Source: an uncultured Porphyromonadaceae bacterium
GTDB lineage: Bacteria; Bacteroidota; Bacteroidia; Bacteroidales; UBA11471
Assembly: GCA_900547555.1 (NCBI GenBank)
Contig: URHG01000017.1
Location: forward strand, 1 to 49,123
Direction of reading: 5' to 3'
Length of the DNA: 49,123 nucleotides
How positions within the stretch are numbered: position 1 is the first letter of the stretch; each line of letters begins with the position of its first letter. This document shows, in pieces, positions 33,241-45,800 of the stretch. Below the pieces are notes generated by a model, which saw only the letters and a program-made list of their open reading frames with translations, had not been told where the DNA came from and searched no databases. The position numbers and the translations under genes were made by a program.

Positions 33241-34302
33241 ATGAGATATATCGGTAATAAAGAAAATATATTAGATAAGATATACTCGATTTTGAGGAAA
33301 AATGGAGTGGAAGGGGACAGTTTCTTTGACTTCTTTTCCGGGACGACCAGTGTAGCCCGATACTATAAAAAAATGGGTTATAGGGTATTTAGCAGTGATT
33401 TTCTGTATTTGTCTTTTTGTTTGCAAAAGGCGTATATCGAAAACAATCGGGCTCCTTTGTTCGGGCGACTTTTACCGACACTTCCTTCCGTGCGATGCGC
33501 CTCTTTTTTTGCTTCGCCATTGGAACAAGTTGTTGCTTGTCTGAATACCGTATCGCCGGTAGAGGGATTTATTTATAAGAATTATACGCCCGGAGGAACC
33601 GCCGAACTTGACCGTCCTCGTATGTATTTCAGTTCGGAAAATGGAAAGGTTATAGATGCGATCAGAATCCAAATCGAAAAATGGAAGATAGAGGAATTGA
33701 TAACCGACAGTGAGTATTATATATTACTCTCCTGCCTGATCGAGACGGTTTCATTTTATGCCAATGTTGCCGGAGTATATGCCGCATTTCAGAAAAAATG
33801 GGATCCGCGAGCGATAAAACCATTGACCTTGCGCCCCATAGAGATTATCAACAACGATAGGGACAATGAAGTCTATAATGCCAATAGCTTGGATTTGGTG
33901 CCCGGTATCGATGTCGATATATTATATGTGGACCCACCTTACAACGGCCGGCAATATCTGCCCAATTACCATTTGCTTGAAACGATTGCCAAATATGATT
34001 CGCCTTCTATACATGGCGTTACGGGTATGAGGGATTATGAGAGTAAAAAGTCATCATTCTGTAATGCAAAAACTGCTCTTCAAGGGATTGATTATATAGC
34101 ATCGTCTGCGAAATTTAAGTACTTGGTTCTTAGTTATAATTCCGAGGGTATTATGAATAAGGTCGATATTATGTCTACACTCTCCAAGTATGGAACGGTA
34201 AAATTGGAAGAGTTTGAATATCTTCGTTTCAAAAGCAATAATAACGGATTGGCTAAGACTCAAAAGCATATATTTGAACAGGTATATATACTGAAAAAAT
34301 GA
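33241..34302 (+). CDS. DNA adenine methyltransferase, second of two
   Basis: A 353-aa D12-class enzyme. It has MRYIGNKENILDKI (motif X-like), FFDFFSGTTSVARYY (motif I) and DPPYNGRQYLPNYHLLETIA with DPPY at D231. The DPPYNGRQY block is typical of enzymes that methylate one strand of an asymmetric site. Its stop overlaps the nuclease start by 4 bases (ATGA), so the two are translationally coupled. With the first methyltransferase it probably protects the two strands of a non-palindromic site. Confidence 0.88.
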   Translation: MRYIGNKENILDKIYSILRKNGVEGDSFFDFFSGTTSVARYYKKMGYRVFSSDFLYLSFCLQKAYIENNRAPLFGRLLPTLPSVRCASFFASPLEQVVACLNTVSPVEGFIYKNYTPGGTAELDRPRMYFSSENGKVIDAIRIQIEKWKIEELITDSEYYILLSCLIETVSFYANVAGVYAAFQKKWDPRAIKPLTLRPIEIINNDRDNEVYNANSLDLVPGIDVDILYVDPPYNGRQYLPNYHLLETIAKYDSPSIHGVTGMRDYESKKSSFCNAKTALQGIDYIASSAKFKYLVLSYNSEGIMNKVDIMSTLSKYGTVKLEEFEYLRFKSNNNGLAKTQKHIFEQVYILKK

Positions 34303-35699
34303 ACGGTTCGGCAAAAAACTTGTGGATTCTTACCGAAGAACGTCCTAAGACGAACGTGCTTCGAATGATATTCGAATACTTTGCAAAAGATCAGGGTTGT
34401 GGATTTTTCGGAGATCATATACGTATTATACCGATACTCGATGAAAATAAATGCTTTGCTTTTACGTACGAAGTGATCGGCTTTACATGTGCAAGAGTTA
34501 AACGGGTGTTTATTAAAACGGTTTCTGGTTCTTCGAGTTTCACCGACTTTTTGGTATATTATCAAGAAGCTGTTCCGAAGGCATCGGAAGCTCCGATTTA
34601 TGCCATCGAAGAGACAAAAACCGATGATAGCGAGAGCCGGAATACCGGAGTCTTTCAACGTTGTTCGAAGTTTGTTTTTATAGAAAATTATTATCCGACG
34701 ACGAAAAAGATTATGCTGTATGCTTTGCAAGTACAGCAAAAGGAGAAACCTTCTGACACGAATGTCTTTGGAACAAGACTTCTTTTGACCCTTGGTGTGG
34801 AAATTCTCGGAAAAAAGATTGATGACAATGTGCTGAAATCGTTTACATCGGTCGATGAGGTGATCAGGTGTAAAAATAGTATGAGGCGTCCGTCTGCCGA
34901 CAATATTCCTATATTATTGTATAAAACTGATGACAAAATACAAATCTCAGGTAAGCTTTTTAAGTCCGGCGTTTTGTCTCATGATCCTAACATCGGAGCG
35001 CTCTGTATTATATCTGCGGTGTTGCGGAAATTGGGCTGGGATAAAAAGATTGAGATTATCGAGCATGGTCTTAAACAGTCTCATGTGGGTAAAACCAATA
35101 AGTTTATACTGATTGCCAATAAAATAGAAATAGAATTAGAAGGCTTGACGATACCGAAGGTTTCTCTTCCCGAAGAGTATTGGAGATATGACAGAACGGG
35201 AGAAAAGTTGGGAACGATTTTCATTCATCTTGTTGTGGAGAATTTTACAAACGGCTACTCTATTTTTGAAAATCATGCAGGTTGCGGAAAAGATTATTTT
35301 CAAACATCTACAGGAAAACATATGGCACTTACAAAATATACGGATAGGAACGCGTATAAAGCAGGCGATAAAAGACAAATCGTATTTATTCCCGATTTGG
35401 TACTTCTCGATGTCGATGAAAAGGTTGCCATAACGATTGAAGGGAAAACATATGAAAAAAAGAATCGAGGGATAGCAGAACTGAATAATTACGATGCTTT
35501 CGATACAATGTATATCAGAAAGTATTACCCCCAATATAAGATTGTCAGAACGGTGGTTTTATATGGTGGTTTAAGTATGGGTGTACTAGACATGGAGGTG
35601 GGCTTCTTGCTGAATGAAAATGGTAAACCTATACTTGGAATTGATGCTCCTAAATTATTTACTAAGGCGATTCGCAATCTTTTGGATTATTGGCGGTAA
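34299..35699 (+). CDS. Type II restriction endonuclease candidate
   Basis: A 466-aa protein coded directly after two methyltransferases, overlapping the second by 4 bases. Two PD-(D/E)XK-like sites are visible. The first is D83...E105-T-K107 (in YAIEETKTDDSESRN). The second is P365-D366...E381-G-K383 (in FIPDLVLL...ITIEGK), which is the more canonical. Either or both could cut DNA; two sites would allow cutting of both strands by one chain. The sequence site is unknown. No helicase or specificity subunit is present, so this is not type I or III. AT-rich codon use matches the methyltransferases and differs from the flanking genes. Confidence 0.75.
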   Translation: MNGSAKNLWILTEERPKTNVLRMIFEYFAKDQGCGFFGDHIRIIPILDENKCFAFTYEVIGFTCARVKRVFIKTVSGSSSFTDFLVYYQEAVPKASEAPIYAIEETKTDDSESRNTGVFQRCSKFVFIENYYPTTKKIMLYALQVQQKEKPSDTNVFGTRLLLTLGVEILGKKIDDNVLKSFTSVDEVIRCKNSMRRPSADNIPILLYKTDDKIQISGKLFKSGVLSHDPNIGALCIISAVLRKLGWDKKIEIIEHGLKQSHVGKTNKFILIANKIEIELEGLTIPKVSLPEEYWRYDRTGEKLGTIFIHLVVENFTNGYSIFENHAGCGKDYFQTSTGKHMALTKYTDRNAYKAGDKRQIVFIPDLVLLDVDEKVAITIEGKTYEKKNRGIAELNNYDAFDTMYIRKYYPQYKIVRTVVLYGGLSMGVLDMEVGFLLNENGKPILGIDAPKLFTKAIRNLLDYWR

Positions 35700-35724
35700 T
35701 AAGTTCAGAGAGGAATAAAAAGAG

Positions 35725-35760
35725 GAAGGGGTAACATCTTAATGATGTTACCCCCTCCTT
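35725..35760. terminator. Bidirectional terminator between the nuclease gene and asnS
   Basis: A 16-bp stem with one mismatch (AGGAAGGGGTAACATC / GATGTTACCCCCTCCT, 5-base loop) between two convergent genes. The minus-strand side has a good T-run (TTTTTATT); the plus side is weaker. Confidence 0.8.
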
Positions 35761-35778
35761 TATATAAAAGATGAGTGC

Positions 35779-37185
35779 TTAAAACTCTGCGTTCTTGGGG
35801 GTACGGGGGAAAGGAATCACGTCCCGAATATTGGTCATACCGGTAACGAAAAGGAGCAGTCGCTCAAATCCCAGTCCGAAACCGGCATGGGGGCAAGTCC
35901 CGTATTTACGGGTATCGAGATACCACCACATGTCTTTCATCGGAATGTTGAGTTCCTCGATGCGTGTCATCAGTTTGTTATAGTTTTCTTCACGCACGCT
36001 ACCGCCGATGATTTCACCTATCTGCGGGAAGAGTACATCGGTACCTTGTACGGTCTTTCCGTCCTCGTTTTGTTTCATGTAGAAAGCCTTTATCTCTTTG
36101 GGATAGTTGATCATGATGACCGGCTTCTTGAAATGTTCTTCTACCAGATAGCGTTCGTGTTCGCTGGCAAGGTCGCAGCCCCAGTATACGGGGAATTCGA
36201 ATTTGTGCCCTTTGGCGATGGCTTCTTCGAGAATTTTGATACCGTCGGTATAAGGCAGACGCACGAATTCTGTATCGACCACTTTTTGCAGACGTTCGAT
36301 AAGTCCTTTATCGAACATGTTGTTGAGGAATTGCAGATCGTCTTTGCAGTTATCGAGTGCCCATTTTACACAGAATTTGATAAATTCTTCTTCGAGATCC
36401 ATCAAGTCGGTCAGGTCGGCGAAAGCAACCTCGGGTTCTACCATCCAAAACTCGGCCAAGTGGCGGGGAGTGTTGGAGTTTTCTGCCCGGAAAGTAGGAC
36501 CGAATGTGTAGATGGCCCCGAGAGCCGTAGCGGCAAGTTCACCTTCCAATTGTCCCGAAACCGTGAGGCTGGCTTGTTTGCCGAAGAAATCGTCGTCGTA
36601 GATGATAGCTCCGTTCTCGTCTTTTTTCAGGTTGTAGAGGTTTTTTGTCGTTACTTGGAACATTTGTCCGGCGCCTTCGCAATCCGAGGCCGTGATGATG
36701 GGGGTATGGAAATAATAAAATCCCTTTTCGTGGAAAAACGTGTGTATGGCGTATGCCATCTGGTGTCGCATGCGGAATACGGCTCCGAACGTGTTGGTGC
36801 GGGGACGCAAATGGGCGATTTCCCGGAGGAATTCCATCGTGTGGCCTTTCTTCTGCAACGGATAAGTCATGGGGTCGGCTGTACCGTACACTTCGAGGGC
36901 TTCGGCTAATATTTCAGCATCCTGACCTTTTCCCTGGGATTCGACCAGTTGTCCTGTTACACCGATACAGGCTCCCGTCGTAATTGGTTTCAAAAACTCT
37001 TCGTCGAACTTATTGAGATCGATAACGATTTGCATATTCTTTATCGTCGATCCGTCGTTGAGAGCGATAAAACCTACCTGTTTGTTTCCTCGACGGGTAC
37101 GTACCCACCCTTTTATTATCACGGTCGTGCCGATAGGTTTGGTGCGGAACAGATCGGCAATGCGAGTGCGTCTAAGCGTTTCCAT
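35779..37185 (-). CDS. asnS: Asparaginyl-tRNA synthetase
   Basis: A 468-aa class IIb synthetase. The N-terminal OB-fold (VIIKGWVRTRRGNKQVGFIAL) binds the anticodon. Motif 2 is FRAENSNTPRHLAEFWMVEPE-like (position about 235-255) and motif 3 is GFGLGFERLLLFVTG near the C-terminus. It charges tRNA-Asn directly. It follows the rluB-like gene by 43 bases and probably shares its transcript. Confidence 0.97.
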   Translation of the reverse strand: METLRRTRIADLFRTKPIGTTVIIKGWVRTRRGNKQVGFIALNDGSTIKNMQIVIDLNKFDEEFLKPITTGACIGVTGQLVESQGKGQDAEILAEALEVYGTADPMTYPLQKKGHTMEFLREIAHLRPRTNTFGAVFRMRHQMAYAIHTFFHEKGFYYFHTPIITASDCEGAGQMFQVTTKNLYNLKKDENGAIIYDDDFFGKQASLTVSGQLEGELAATALGAIYTFGPTFRAENSNTPRHLAEFWMVEPEVAFADLTDLMDLEEEFIKFCVKWALDNCKDDLQFLNNMFDKGLIERLQKVVDTEFVRLPYTDGIKILEEAIAKGHKFEFPVYWGCDLASEHERYLVEEHFKKPVIMINYPKEIKAFYMKQNEDGKTVQGTDVLFPQIGEIIGGSVREENYNKLMTRIEELNIPMKDMWWYLDTRKYGTCPHAGFGLGFERLLLFVTGMTNIRDVIPFPRTPKNAEF

Positions 37186-37228
37186 ATATTTATTCCTCTT
37201 GTTCTTTTTATTGATATATCGGTAGAAA

Positions 37229-38560
37229 TTATTCGAAAGATCCCATTTTCAAAAAATTCACCTCTTGTTGGGTCAGATGACGCCAACGGCCGCGCGGTAG
37301 ATTTTTCTTGGTAAGGCCGGCGAAATATACGCGGTCGAGCTTTACCACTCGGTAACCCAATGATTCGAAAATGCGGCGTACCACTCGGTTGCGACCCGAG
37401 TGTATCTCTATGCCCACTTGGTTTTTATCGGTTTCGGTCGCGTAGCTGATTGCATCGGCGTGTATAGGGCCGTCTTCGAGTTCTATACCGTCGGCAATAC
37501 GTTGCATATCATCTTCGGTTACATCTTTATCGAGCCATACGTGGTAGATCTTTTTCTTGACGAATTTCGGGTGCGTCAGTTTCGATGCCAAATCTCCGTC
37601 GTTGGTAAGCAAGAGCACTCCGGTGGTATTGCGGTCGAGACGCCCGACGGGATAGATACGTTCGGTACAAGCGTTTTTTACGATGTCCATAACCGTGAGA
37701 CGGCCTTGCGGGTCATCTGACGTCGTTACGCAATCTTTCGGCTTGTTGAGCAGAACGTAAATTTTATGCTCGGGCAATACGACTTTATCGTTGTGGGTAA
37801 CGACATCGTTACGGGTTATTTTGGTTCCCAATTCGGTAATGACTTCACCGTTGACTTTGATTTCTCCGTTTTGGATAAACTCATCGGCTTCTCGTCGTGA
37901 ACACAATCCCGCGTTTGCCAGAAATTTGTTGAGGCGTATCGGTTCATTGGGATCGATCGTACTCTCGTCGTAAACGATGCGCCGGGGCATGACCGGACGT
38001 TGCTGACGGTTATTCCCGTTCCCGTAAGGACGGCGTTGCTGATTTCCGTAAGGCTTATTGTAGCCGCCGAATCTGTTGTTGAATCCGGGCCGGTTTCCTC
38101 CTTGACGATAAGGCCGGTTTTCTCCTATTGTGTTATAGTTGGACTCTTCATTTGCCTCGTTGTTGGAACGGAACGGGCGGCGATTGTTGTAGTTGTTTCG
38201 GTTATATCCGCCCTGGTAGTTGTCGGTACGGTTATATCCTCCGTTCTGACGCTCGCCGTAATTGTTGCGATTGTGTCCGTAATCTCCGTAACGGTTGAAG
38301 TTATCTTCTCCCGAACGGTCATTGTTGTAATTATAATTGCGGTTATAGTTATTGCCTTGATAAGTATCGTTCCGGCGGTTGTAATATCCGGTGTTGGTAT
38401 AGTTTTCGTTGTTGTAAGGGCGTCGATTATTAAAGTTGTAATCGGAGTCGTTTCGACGGGAATAATTTACTTTTTCGTATTTTTCACTACTGCCTTCATG
38501 GTTGGCACCCCCTCTTACCTCTCCGATACGGGGACGACGGGGCTTTTGTTCTTTTTCCAT
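37229..38560 (-). CDS. RluB/RsuA-type pseudouridine synthase with Asn/Arg-rich extension
   Basis: A 443-aa protein. I choose ATG 38558-38560 (MEKEQKPRRPRIGE); a longer reading to 38692 runs through the likely leader. Residues about 1-190 are low-complexity Asn/Arg/Tyr/Gly sequence, probably disordered. An S4 domain follows (RLNKFLANAGLCSRREADEF), then the synthase core with the catalytic Asp in PVGRLDRNTTGVLLLTNDGD. The family isomerises uridine in 23S or 16S rRNA. The extension is far longer than in E. coli RluB and may bind RNA. Confidence 0.9.
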   Translation of the reverse strand: MEKEQKPRRPRIGEVRGGANHEGSSEKYEKVNYSRRNDSDYNFNNRRPYNNENYTNTGYYNRRNDTYQGNNYNRNYNYNNDRSGEDNFNRYGDYGHNRNNYGERQNGGYNRTDNYQGGYNRNNYNNRRPFRSNNEANEESNYNTIGENRPYRQGGNRPGFNNRFGGYNKPYGNQQRRPYGNGNNRQQRPVMPRRIVYDESTIDPNEPIRLNKFLANAGLCSRREADEFIQNGEIKVNGEVITELGTKITRNDVVTHNDKVVLPEHKIYVLLNKPKDCVTTSDDPQGRLTVMDIVKNACTERIYPVGRLDRNTTGVLLLTNDGDLASKLTHPKFVKKKIYHVWLDKDVTEDDMQRIADGIELEDGPIHADAISYATETDKNQVGIEIHSGRNRVVRRIFESLGYRVVKLDRVYFAGLTKKNLPRGRWRHLTQQEVNFLKMGSFE

Positions 38561-38780
38561 ATTGAATTGATTCTGTAAATAAAGAACTGTCCTCGCGGAC
38601 AGTTGGTTGTTAACAATCTTTTGACTGCAAAGATGCAAATATTTTTTGTAAAACAAGTGATTATGACTTGTTTTTCTTCCCGAATAACGCATTCATTATA
38701 ATTTTGTTCGCATAAAAGTTCCTATTTTCTAATATAAGGTAATTTTCGTATCGGAAACCGGGATTCTGAAAAACCTTTTG

Positions 38781-38788
38781 TACCTTTG
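38781..38788 (+). promoter_or_regulatory. -7 element of the slyD-like gene
   Basis: TACCTTTG, 40 bases before the ATG at 38829. The -33 element is not clear. Confidence 0.45.
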
Positions 38789-38828
38789 CGCAAAGAGTAT
38801 ATGAAATCAATTTTTTAATATCATATTT

Positions 38829-39389
38829 ATGGAAACAATCAAACCCGGACAATTTGTCGAATTGACTTATGACCTTTTTGTCGGCCCTGAAAACGAACTG
38901 ATGGAACGGGCTACGCCCGAGGCTCCGTTGCGATTTGTATTCGGAGCTGAACAGATGCTCCCCTCGTTCGAAACGAAAATCAAGGATTTGAAAGTCGGCG
39001 ATACCTTTGATTTTGTTATCCCTTGCAACGATGCTTATGGGGAACGCGATGAAGATCATGTTCTAGAACTCGAGAAAAAAATGTTCGAGGTCGATGGTAA
39101 ATTCGATGAAGAATATATTTTCCCCGGCAATACGGTGCCGATGATGGACGCTCACGGCAATCGCCTCAATGGTTCGGTACTCGAAGTGAAAGACGATATT
39201 GTGGTGATGGACTTTAATCACCCGCTTGCAGGAGAAGACTTGCATTTTGTAGGTGCGGTGAAGACCGTGCGTCCTGCTACGCCCGAGGAACTCAATCCTA
39301 CACATTCTTGCGGGTGTGGGTGCGACAGTTGTGGCGGCGGTTGCGGCGATCACGACCATGACGGTTGCGAAGGCGGCTGTTGCCATTAA
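38829..39389 (+). CDS. slyD: SlyD-like FKBP-type peptidyl-prolyl isomerase
   Basis: A 186-aa chaperone/isomerase. The FKBP core contains GQFVELTYDLFVG, FVFGAEQMLPSFETKIKDLKVGD and the insert-in-flap region typical of SlyD. The tail (about 158-186) is rich in Cys and His (CGCGCDSCGGGCG, HDHDGCEGGCCH), as in nickel-binding SlyD. It may help fold proteins and handle nickel or other metals. It has its own promoter and terminator. Confidence 0.93.
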   Translation: METIKPGQFVELTYDLFVGPENELMERATPEAPLRFVFGAEQMLPSFETKIKDLKVGDTFDFVIPCNDAYGERDEDHVLELEKKMFEVDGKFDEEYIFPGNTVPMMDAHGNRLNGSVLEVKDDIVVMDFNHPLAGEDLHFVGAVKTVRPATPEELNPTHSCGCGCDSCGGGCGDHDHDGCEGGCCH

Positions 39390-39400
39390 TAAGAATATCT

Positions 39401-39449
39401 CCCGATAAAAACAAAGGGCCGTTTTATACGGCCCTTTGTTTTTATCGGG
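39401..39449. terminator. Bidirectional terminator between slyD and gpsA
   Basis: A perfect 22-bp inverted repeat (CCCGATAAAAACAAAGGGCC... and its complement, 5-base loop) with A/T tracts inside both arms, between two convergent genes. Confidence 0.9.
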
Positions 39450-39453
39450 AAGA

Positions 39454-40452
39454 TCAGTGTAACGACTCGGCAAGTTGTCGCAATTCGCAGGGAATCGACT
39501 TGCGTTTGTATAGAATATTATATATGGCATTTAAGATAGGCATTTCCACCTGTAACTTTTCATTGATTTCGGTGATGCACTTGGTGCCGTAATATCCTTC
39601 GGCGATCATTTCCATTTCGGTTTGAGCTGCTTTTACCGAGTATCCTTTACCTATCATGGTACCGAAAAGGAAATTACGGCTGAAACGCGAATATGCCGTT
39701 ACTAGAAGGTCGCCTAGATAAGCAGGTTCGCAAATGTTACGTAGGTGAGGGTTGGCCGCATTGACAAATCGCTGCAATTCCTGTATGGCGTTCGATACCA
39801 GTACGGCTTGAAGGTTGTCGCCGTATTTCATGCCGTTGCATATCCCGGCTGCTATGGCATAGACGTTTTTCAATACGGCGGCATATTCGATACCTTCTAC
39901 GTCGGTCGACGTGGTTGTGCGCATGAATGGAGTCGCCAACAAGTCGGCCGCCATTTGAGCACGTCTTAAATTGGGGCAGCCTATGGTGAGGAACGAAAGC
40001 CTTTCGAGGGCGACTTCTTCGGCATGGCAAGGGCCTCCGATAACCGCCAGATTATCGCCCGGAACCTTGAAATTCTTTTTCAGGTAATCGGTGATAATCA
40101 GGTTTTCGTCGGGTACGATACCTTTAATGGCCGAGATGATGAATTTCTCCTGCAAAGCTTTGTTTTTCAGCTTTTTGAGTTGAGCTTTGATGTAGGGTGA
40201 GGGAGTAACCAGTATCAGTGTGTCCGATTCTTTGACGATCTCGTTGATGTCGGTCGAAAAACTGATGCGACTGATTTCGAACTTGACACTCGATAGATAC
40301 ATCGGATTCCGACCGGAACGAATAAATTCTTCGATGGTATTTTCGTTACGGATATACCAATTGATCGAGTCGGCATTGCACAATACAAGTTTCGCAATAG
40401 CCGTAGCCCATGTCCCGCCTCCGATAATGGCAACTTTTCCCGGTAGATTCAT
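39454..40452 (-). CDS. gpsA: Glycerol-3-phosphate dehydrogenase [NAD(P)+]
   Basis: A 332-aa enzyme that reduces dihydroxyacetone phosphate to sn-glycerol 3-phosphate for phospholipids. It has the Rossmann motif VAIIGGGTWATAIA (8-21), GGPCHAEEVA, the catalytic Lys in EYAAVLKNVYAIAAGI and LVTAYSRFSRN. It lies 27 bases after lysS and is probably cotranscribed. Confidence 0.96.
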   Translation of the reverse strand: MNLPGKVAIIGGGTWATAIAKLVLCNADSINWYIRNENTIEEFIRSGRNPMYLSSVKFEISRISFSTDINEIVKESDTLILVTPSPYIKAQLKKLKNKALQEKFIISAIKGIVPDENLIITDYLKKNFKVPGDNLAVIGGPCHAEEVALERLSFLTIGCPNLRRAQMAADLLATPFMRTTTSTDVEGIEYAAVLKNVYAIAAGICNGMKYGDNLQAVLVSNAIQELQRFVNAANPHLRNICEPAYLGDLLVTAYSRFSRNFLFGTMIGKGYSVKAAQTEMEMIAEGYYGTKCITEINEKLQVEMPILNAIYNILYKRKSIPCELRQLAESLH

Positions 40453-40479
40453 GCTATTCTTTCACAATTTAGGTTGGGG

Positions 40480-42207
40480 CTACCGAGCTTTTTCTACCCA
40501 CGATTTTACTTCGTCGGGGGTAGGATTGTTCAGCTCGAGTTTGAATTTTTTATTCAGTCCGCACAGATCCTGTTGCAACTTGTTCGGATTGGCTCCGGCC
40601 AATGCTTCGAGAGTGAGGTATCCGGCCTTTTGTACGGCGGGAATCCATTCTTTGGGTACACCGATTTCTATATATGCGTTGTCGGCATCTTTTTTCTGTG
40701 TTTTCTCCGGGCGCATTTGCGGGAAGAAAAGAACCTCCTGTATTGTAGATTGTCCGGTCATGAGCATGACGAGGCGATCCATACCTATGCCCATCCCCGA
40801 TGTGGGAGGCATACCGTATTCGAGAGCGCGAATGAAATCGTTGTCGATAAACATCGCTTCGTCGTCTCCTTTTTCCGAGAGCCGCAGTTGTTCTTCAAAG
40901 CGGTAACGTTGGTCGATCGGGTCGTTCAGCTCCGAGTAGGCGTTACATAGTTCCTTACCGTTGACCATGAGTTCAAAACGTTCGGTCAGTTCGGGATTAT
41001 TGCGATGACGTTTTGTGAGGGGGGACATCTCGATGGGGTAGTCGGTGATGAATGTCGGCTGTATGTAATTGCCTTCGCATTTTTCTCCGAAAATTTCGTC
41101 GATAAGTTTCCCTTTTCCCATCGAATCGTCTATTTCGATATCCAGTCGGCGGCATACGTCGCGCAGTTGTGCTTCGTCCATGCCGGTTATGTCGATACCC
41201 GTAAATTCTTTGATGGCATCGATCATCGTTACCCGTTTATACGGGGCTTTGAAGTCGATGAGGTTGTCGCCGATTTTTACCTGAGTGGTGCCATTCACGT
41301 CAAGAGCTATTTTTTCAAGCATCTGTTCGGTGAAGTTCATCATCCAGTTATAGTCTTTGTAAGAGACATATATTTCCATACAGGTAAATTCGGGATTGTG
41401 CGTGCGATCCATACCCTCGTTACGGAAGTTTTTCGAGAACTCGTATACCCCTTCGAATCCGCCTACGATGAGGCGTTTCAAGTATAGCTCGTCGGCAATA
41501 CGCAGGTACAAAGGTATGTCGAGCGCATTGTGGTGTGTGATAAACGGCCGTGCGGCGGCTCCTCCCGGTATCGATTGCAGAATCGGGGTTTCCACTTCCA
41601 TGTATCCTCGGGCGTTGAAAAATTCGCGCATCGAGTTGTAAACTTTGTTACGTTTGATGAATATCTCTTTGACTCCTTCGTTTACGACCAGATCGACGTA
41701 GCGCTGACGATAGCGTAGTTCGGGGTCTTCAAATGCGTCATACACGACACCGTCTTTTACTTTGACGATGGGGAGCGGCCGTAAAGATTTCGACAATACG
41801 GTAAGCTCTTGGGCATGAATGGTGATTTCTCCCATTTGGGTACGGAATACATAGCCCTTTATGCCGATGAAGTCGCCGATGTCGAGTAGTTTCTTGAATA
41901 CGGTATTGTATAATTCCTTGTCCTCACCGGGGCAAAGGTCGTCTCGGGAAATGTAAACCTGTATACGACCTTTCGAGTCTTTCAATTCTATAAAAGAGGC
42001 TTTTCCCATGATGCGGCGGCTCATGATGCGCCCTGCTACTGATACTTCCCGCTGCGGAGCGTCGTCGGAGAATGTTTCCTTGATTTCGTCGGTATAAGCG
42101 TTTACGCTATATTCGGCAGCAGGGTATGGTTCTATGCCCATTTTCCGCATTTCGTCGAGGCTGTTGCGGCGAATGATTTCTTGTTCGCTCAGTTCGAGTA
42201 TATTCAT
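40480..42207 (-). CDS. lysS: Lysyl-tRNA synthetase (class II)
   Basis: A 575-aa enzyme. The N-terminal OB-fold contains VSVAGRIMSRRIMGKASFIEL; motif 2 is FRNEGMDRTHNPEFTCMEIY and motif 3 is GMGIGMDRLVMLMTG. A C-terminal extension of about 70 residues (IPAVQKAGYLTLEALAGANP), with a helix-hairpin-helix look, is beyond the E. coli length and is seen in Bacteroidales. It is followed by gpsA. Confidence 0.97.
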   Translation of the reverse strand: MNILELSEQEIIRRNSLDEMRKMGIEPYPAAEYSVNAYTDEIKETFSDDAPQREVSVAGRIMSRRIMGKASFIELKDSKGRIQVYISRDDLCPGEDKELYNTVFKKLLDIGDFIGIKGYVFRTQMGEITIHAQELTVLSKSLRPLPIVKVKDGVVYDAFEDPELRYRQRYVDLVVNEGVKEIFIKRNKVYNSMREFFNARGYMEVETPILQSIPGGAAARPFITHHNALDIPLYLRIADELYLKRLIVGGFEGVYEFSKNFRNEGMDRTHNPEFTCMEIYVSYKDYNWMMNFTEQMLEKIALDVNGTTQVKIGDNLIDFKAPYKRVTMIDAIKEFTGIDITGMDEAQLRDVCRRLDIEIDDSMGKGKLIDEIFGEKCEGNYIQPTFITDYPIEMSPLTKRHRNNPELTERFELMVNGKELCNAYSELNDPIDQRYRFEEQLRLSEKGDDEAMFIDNDFIRALEYGMPPTSGMGIGMDRLVMLMTGQSTIQEVLFFPQMRPEKTQKKDADNAYIEIGVPKEWIPAVQKAGYLTLEALAGANPNKLQQDLCGLNKKFKLELNNPTPDEVKSWVEKAR

Positions 42208-42228
42208 TTGCTTTCTTGTTTCTCTTAT

Positions 42229-42256
42229 ATCCGGAGGTGAATCGACACCTCCGGAT
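42229..42256 (-). promoter_or_regulatory. Hairpin between secA and lysS
   Basis: An 11-bp perfect stem (ATCCGGAGGTG / CACCTCCGGAT, 6-base loop) lies in the 94-base gap. It lacks a T-run on either side, so it may be a weak terminator of secA or an element of the lysS leader. Confidence 0.5.
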
Positions 42257-42301
42257 AAAATTAAATGGAAGTTTTTCGTTATTTCGTGTAAATGTTGCGA
42301 C

Positions 42302-45607
<3,306 letters not shown>

Positions 45608-45686
45608 AGTAATATTTCGGTTATATTTTTTTTATGAAATAAGTGTAGTCATGCTATTGTCCGAGACAATCGGGCATAATACATTG

Positions 45687-45694
45687 CAAAGATA
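45687..45694 (-). promoter_or_regulatory. -7 element of secA
   Basis: TATCTTTG on the minus strand about 80 bases before the secA start. No clear -33 motif. Confidence 0.4.
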
Positions 45695-45800
45695 GATAAA
45701 ATGCTTGAATTTCGGGCTTTTTCTCGTGTGAAATAGCATTAAATGACGAGGATACGGCCGTTTCTTCGTTTCCGGGGTTTTCGATGTTGTTTTCCGGCGA

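Noticed and set aside
38561..38692. A longer N-terminus of the pseudouridine synthase
   Set aside because: The extra 44 codons look like untranslated leader, start with no good ribosome site and are unlike the basic Asn-rich head.
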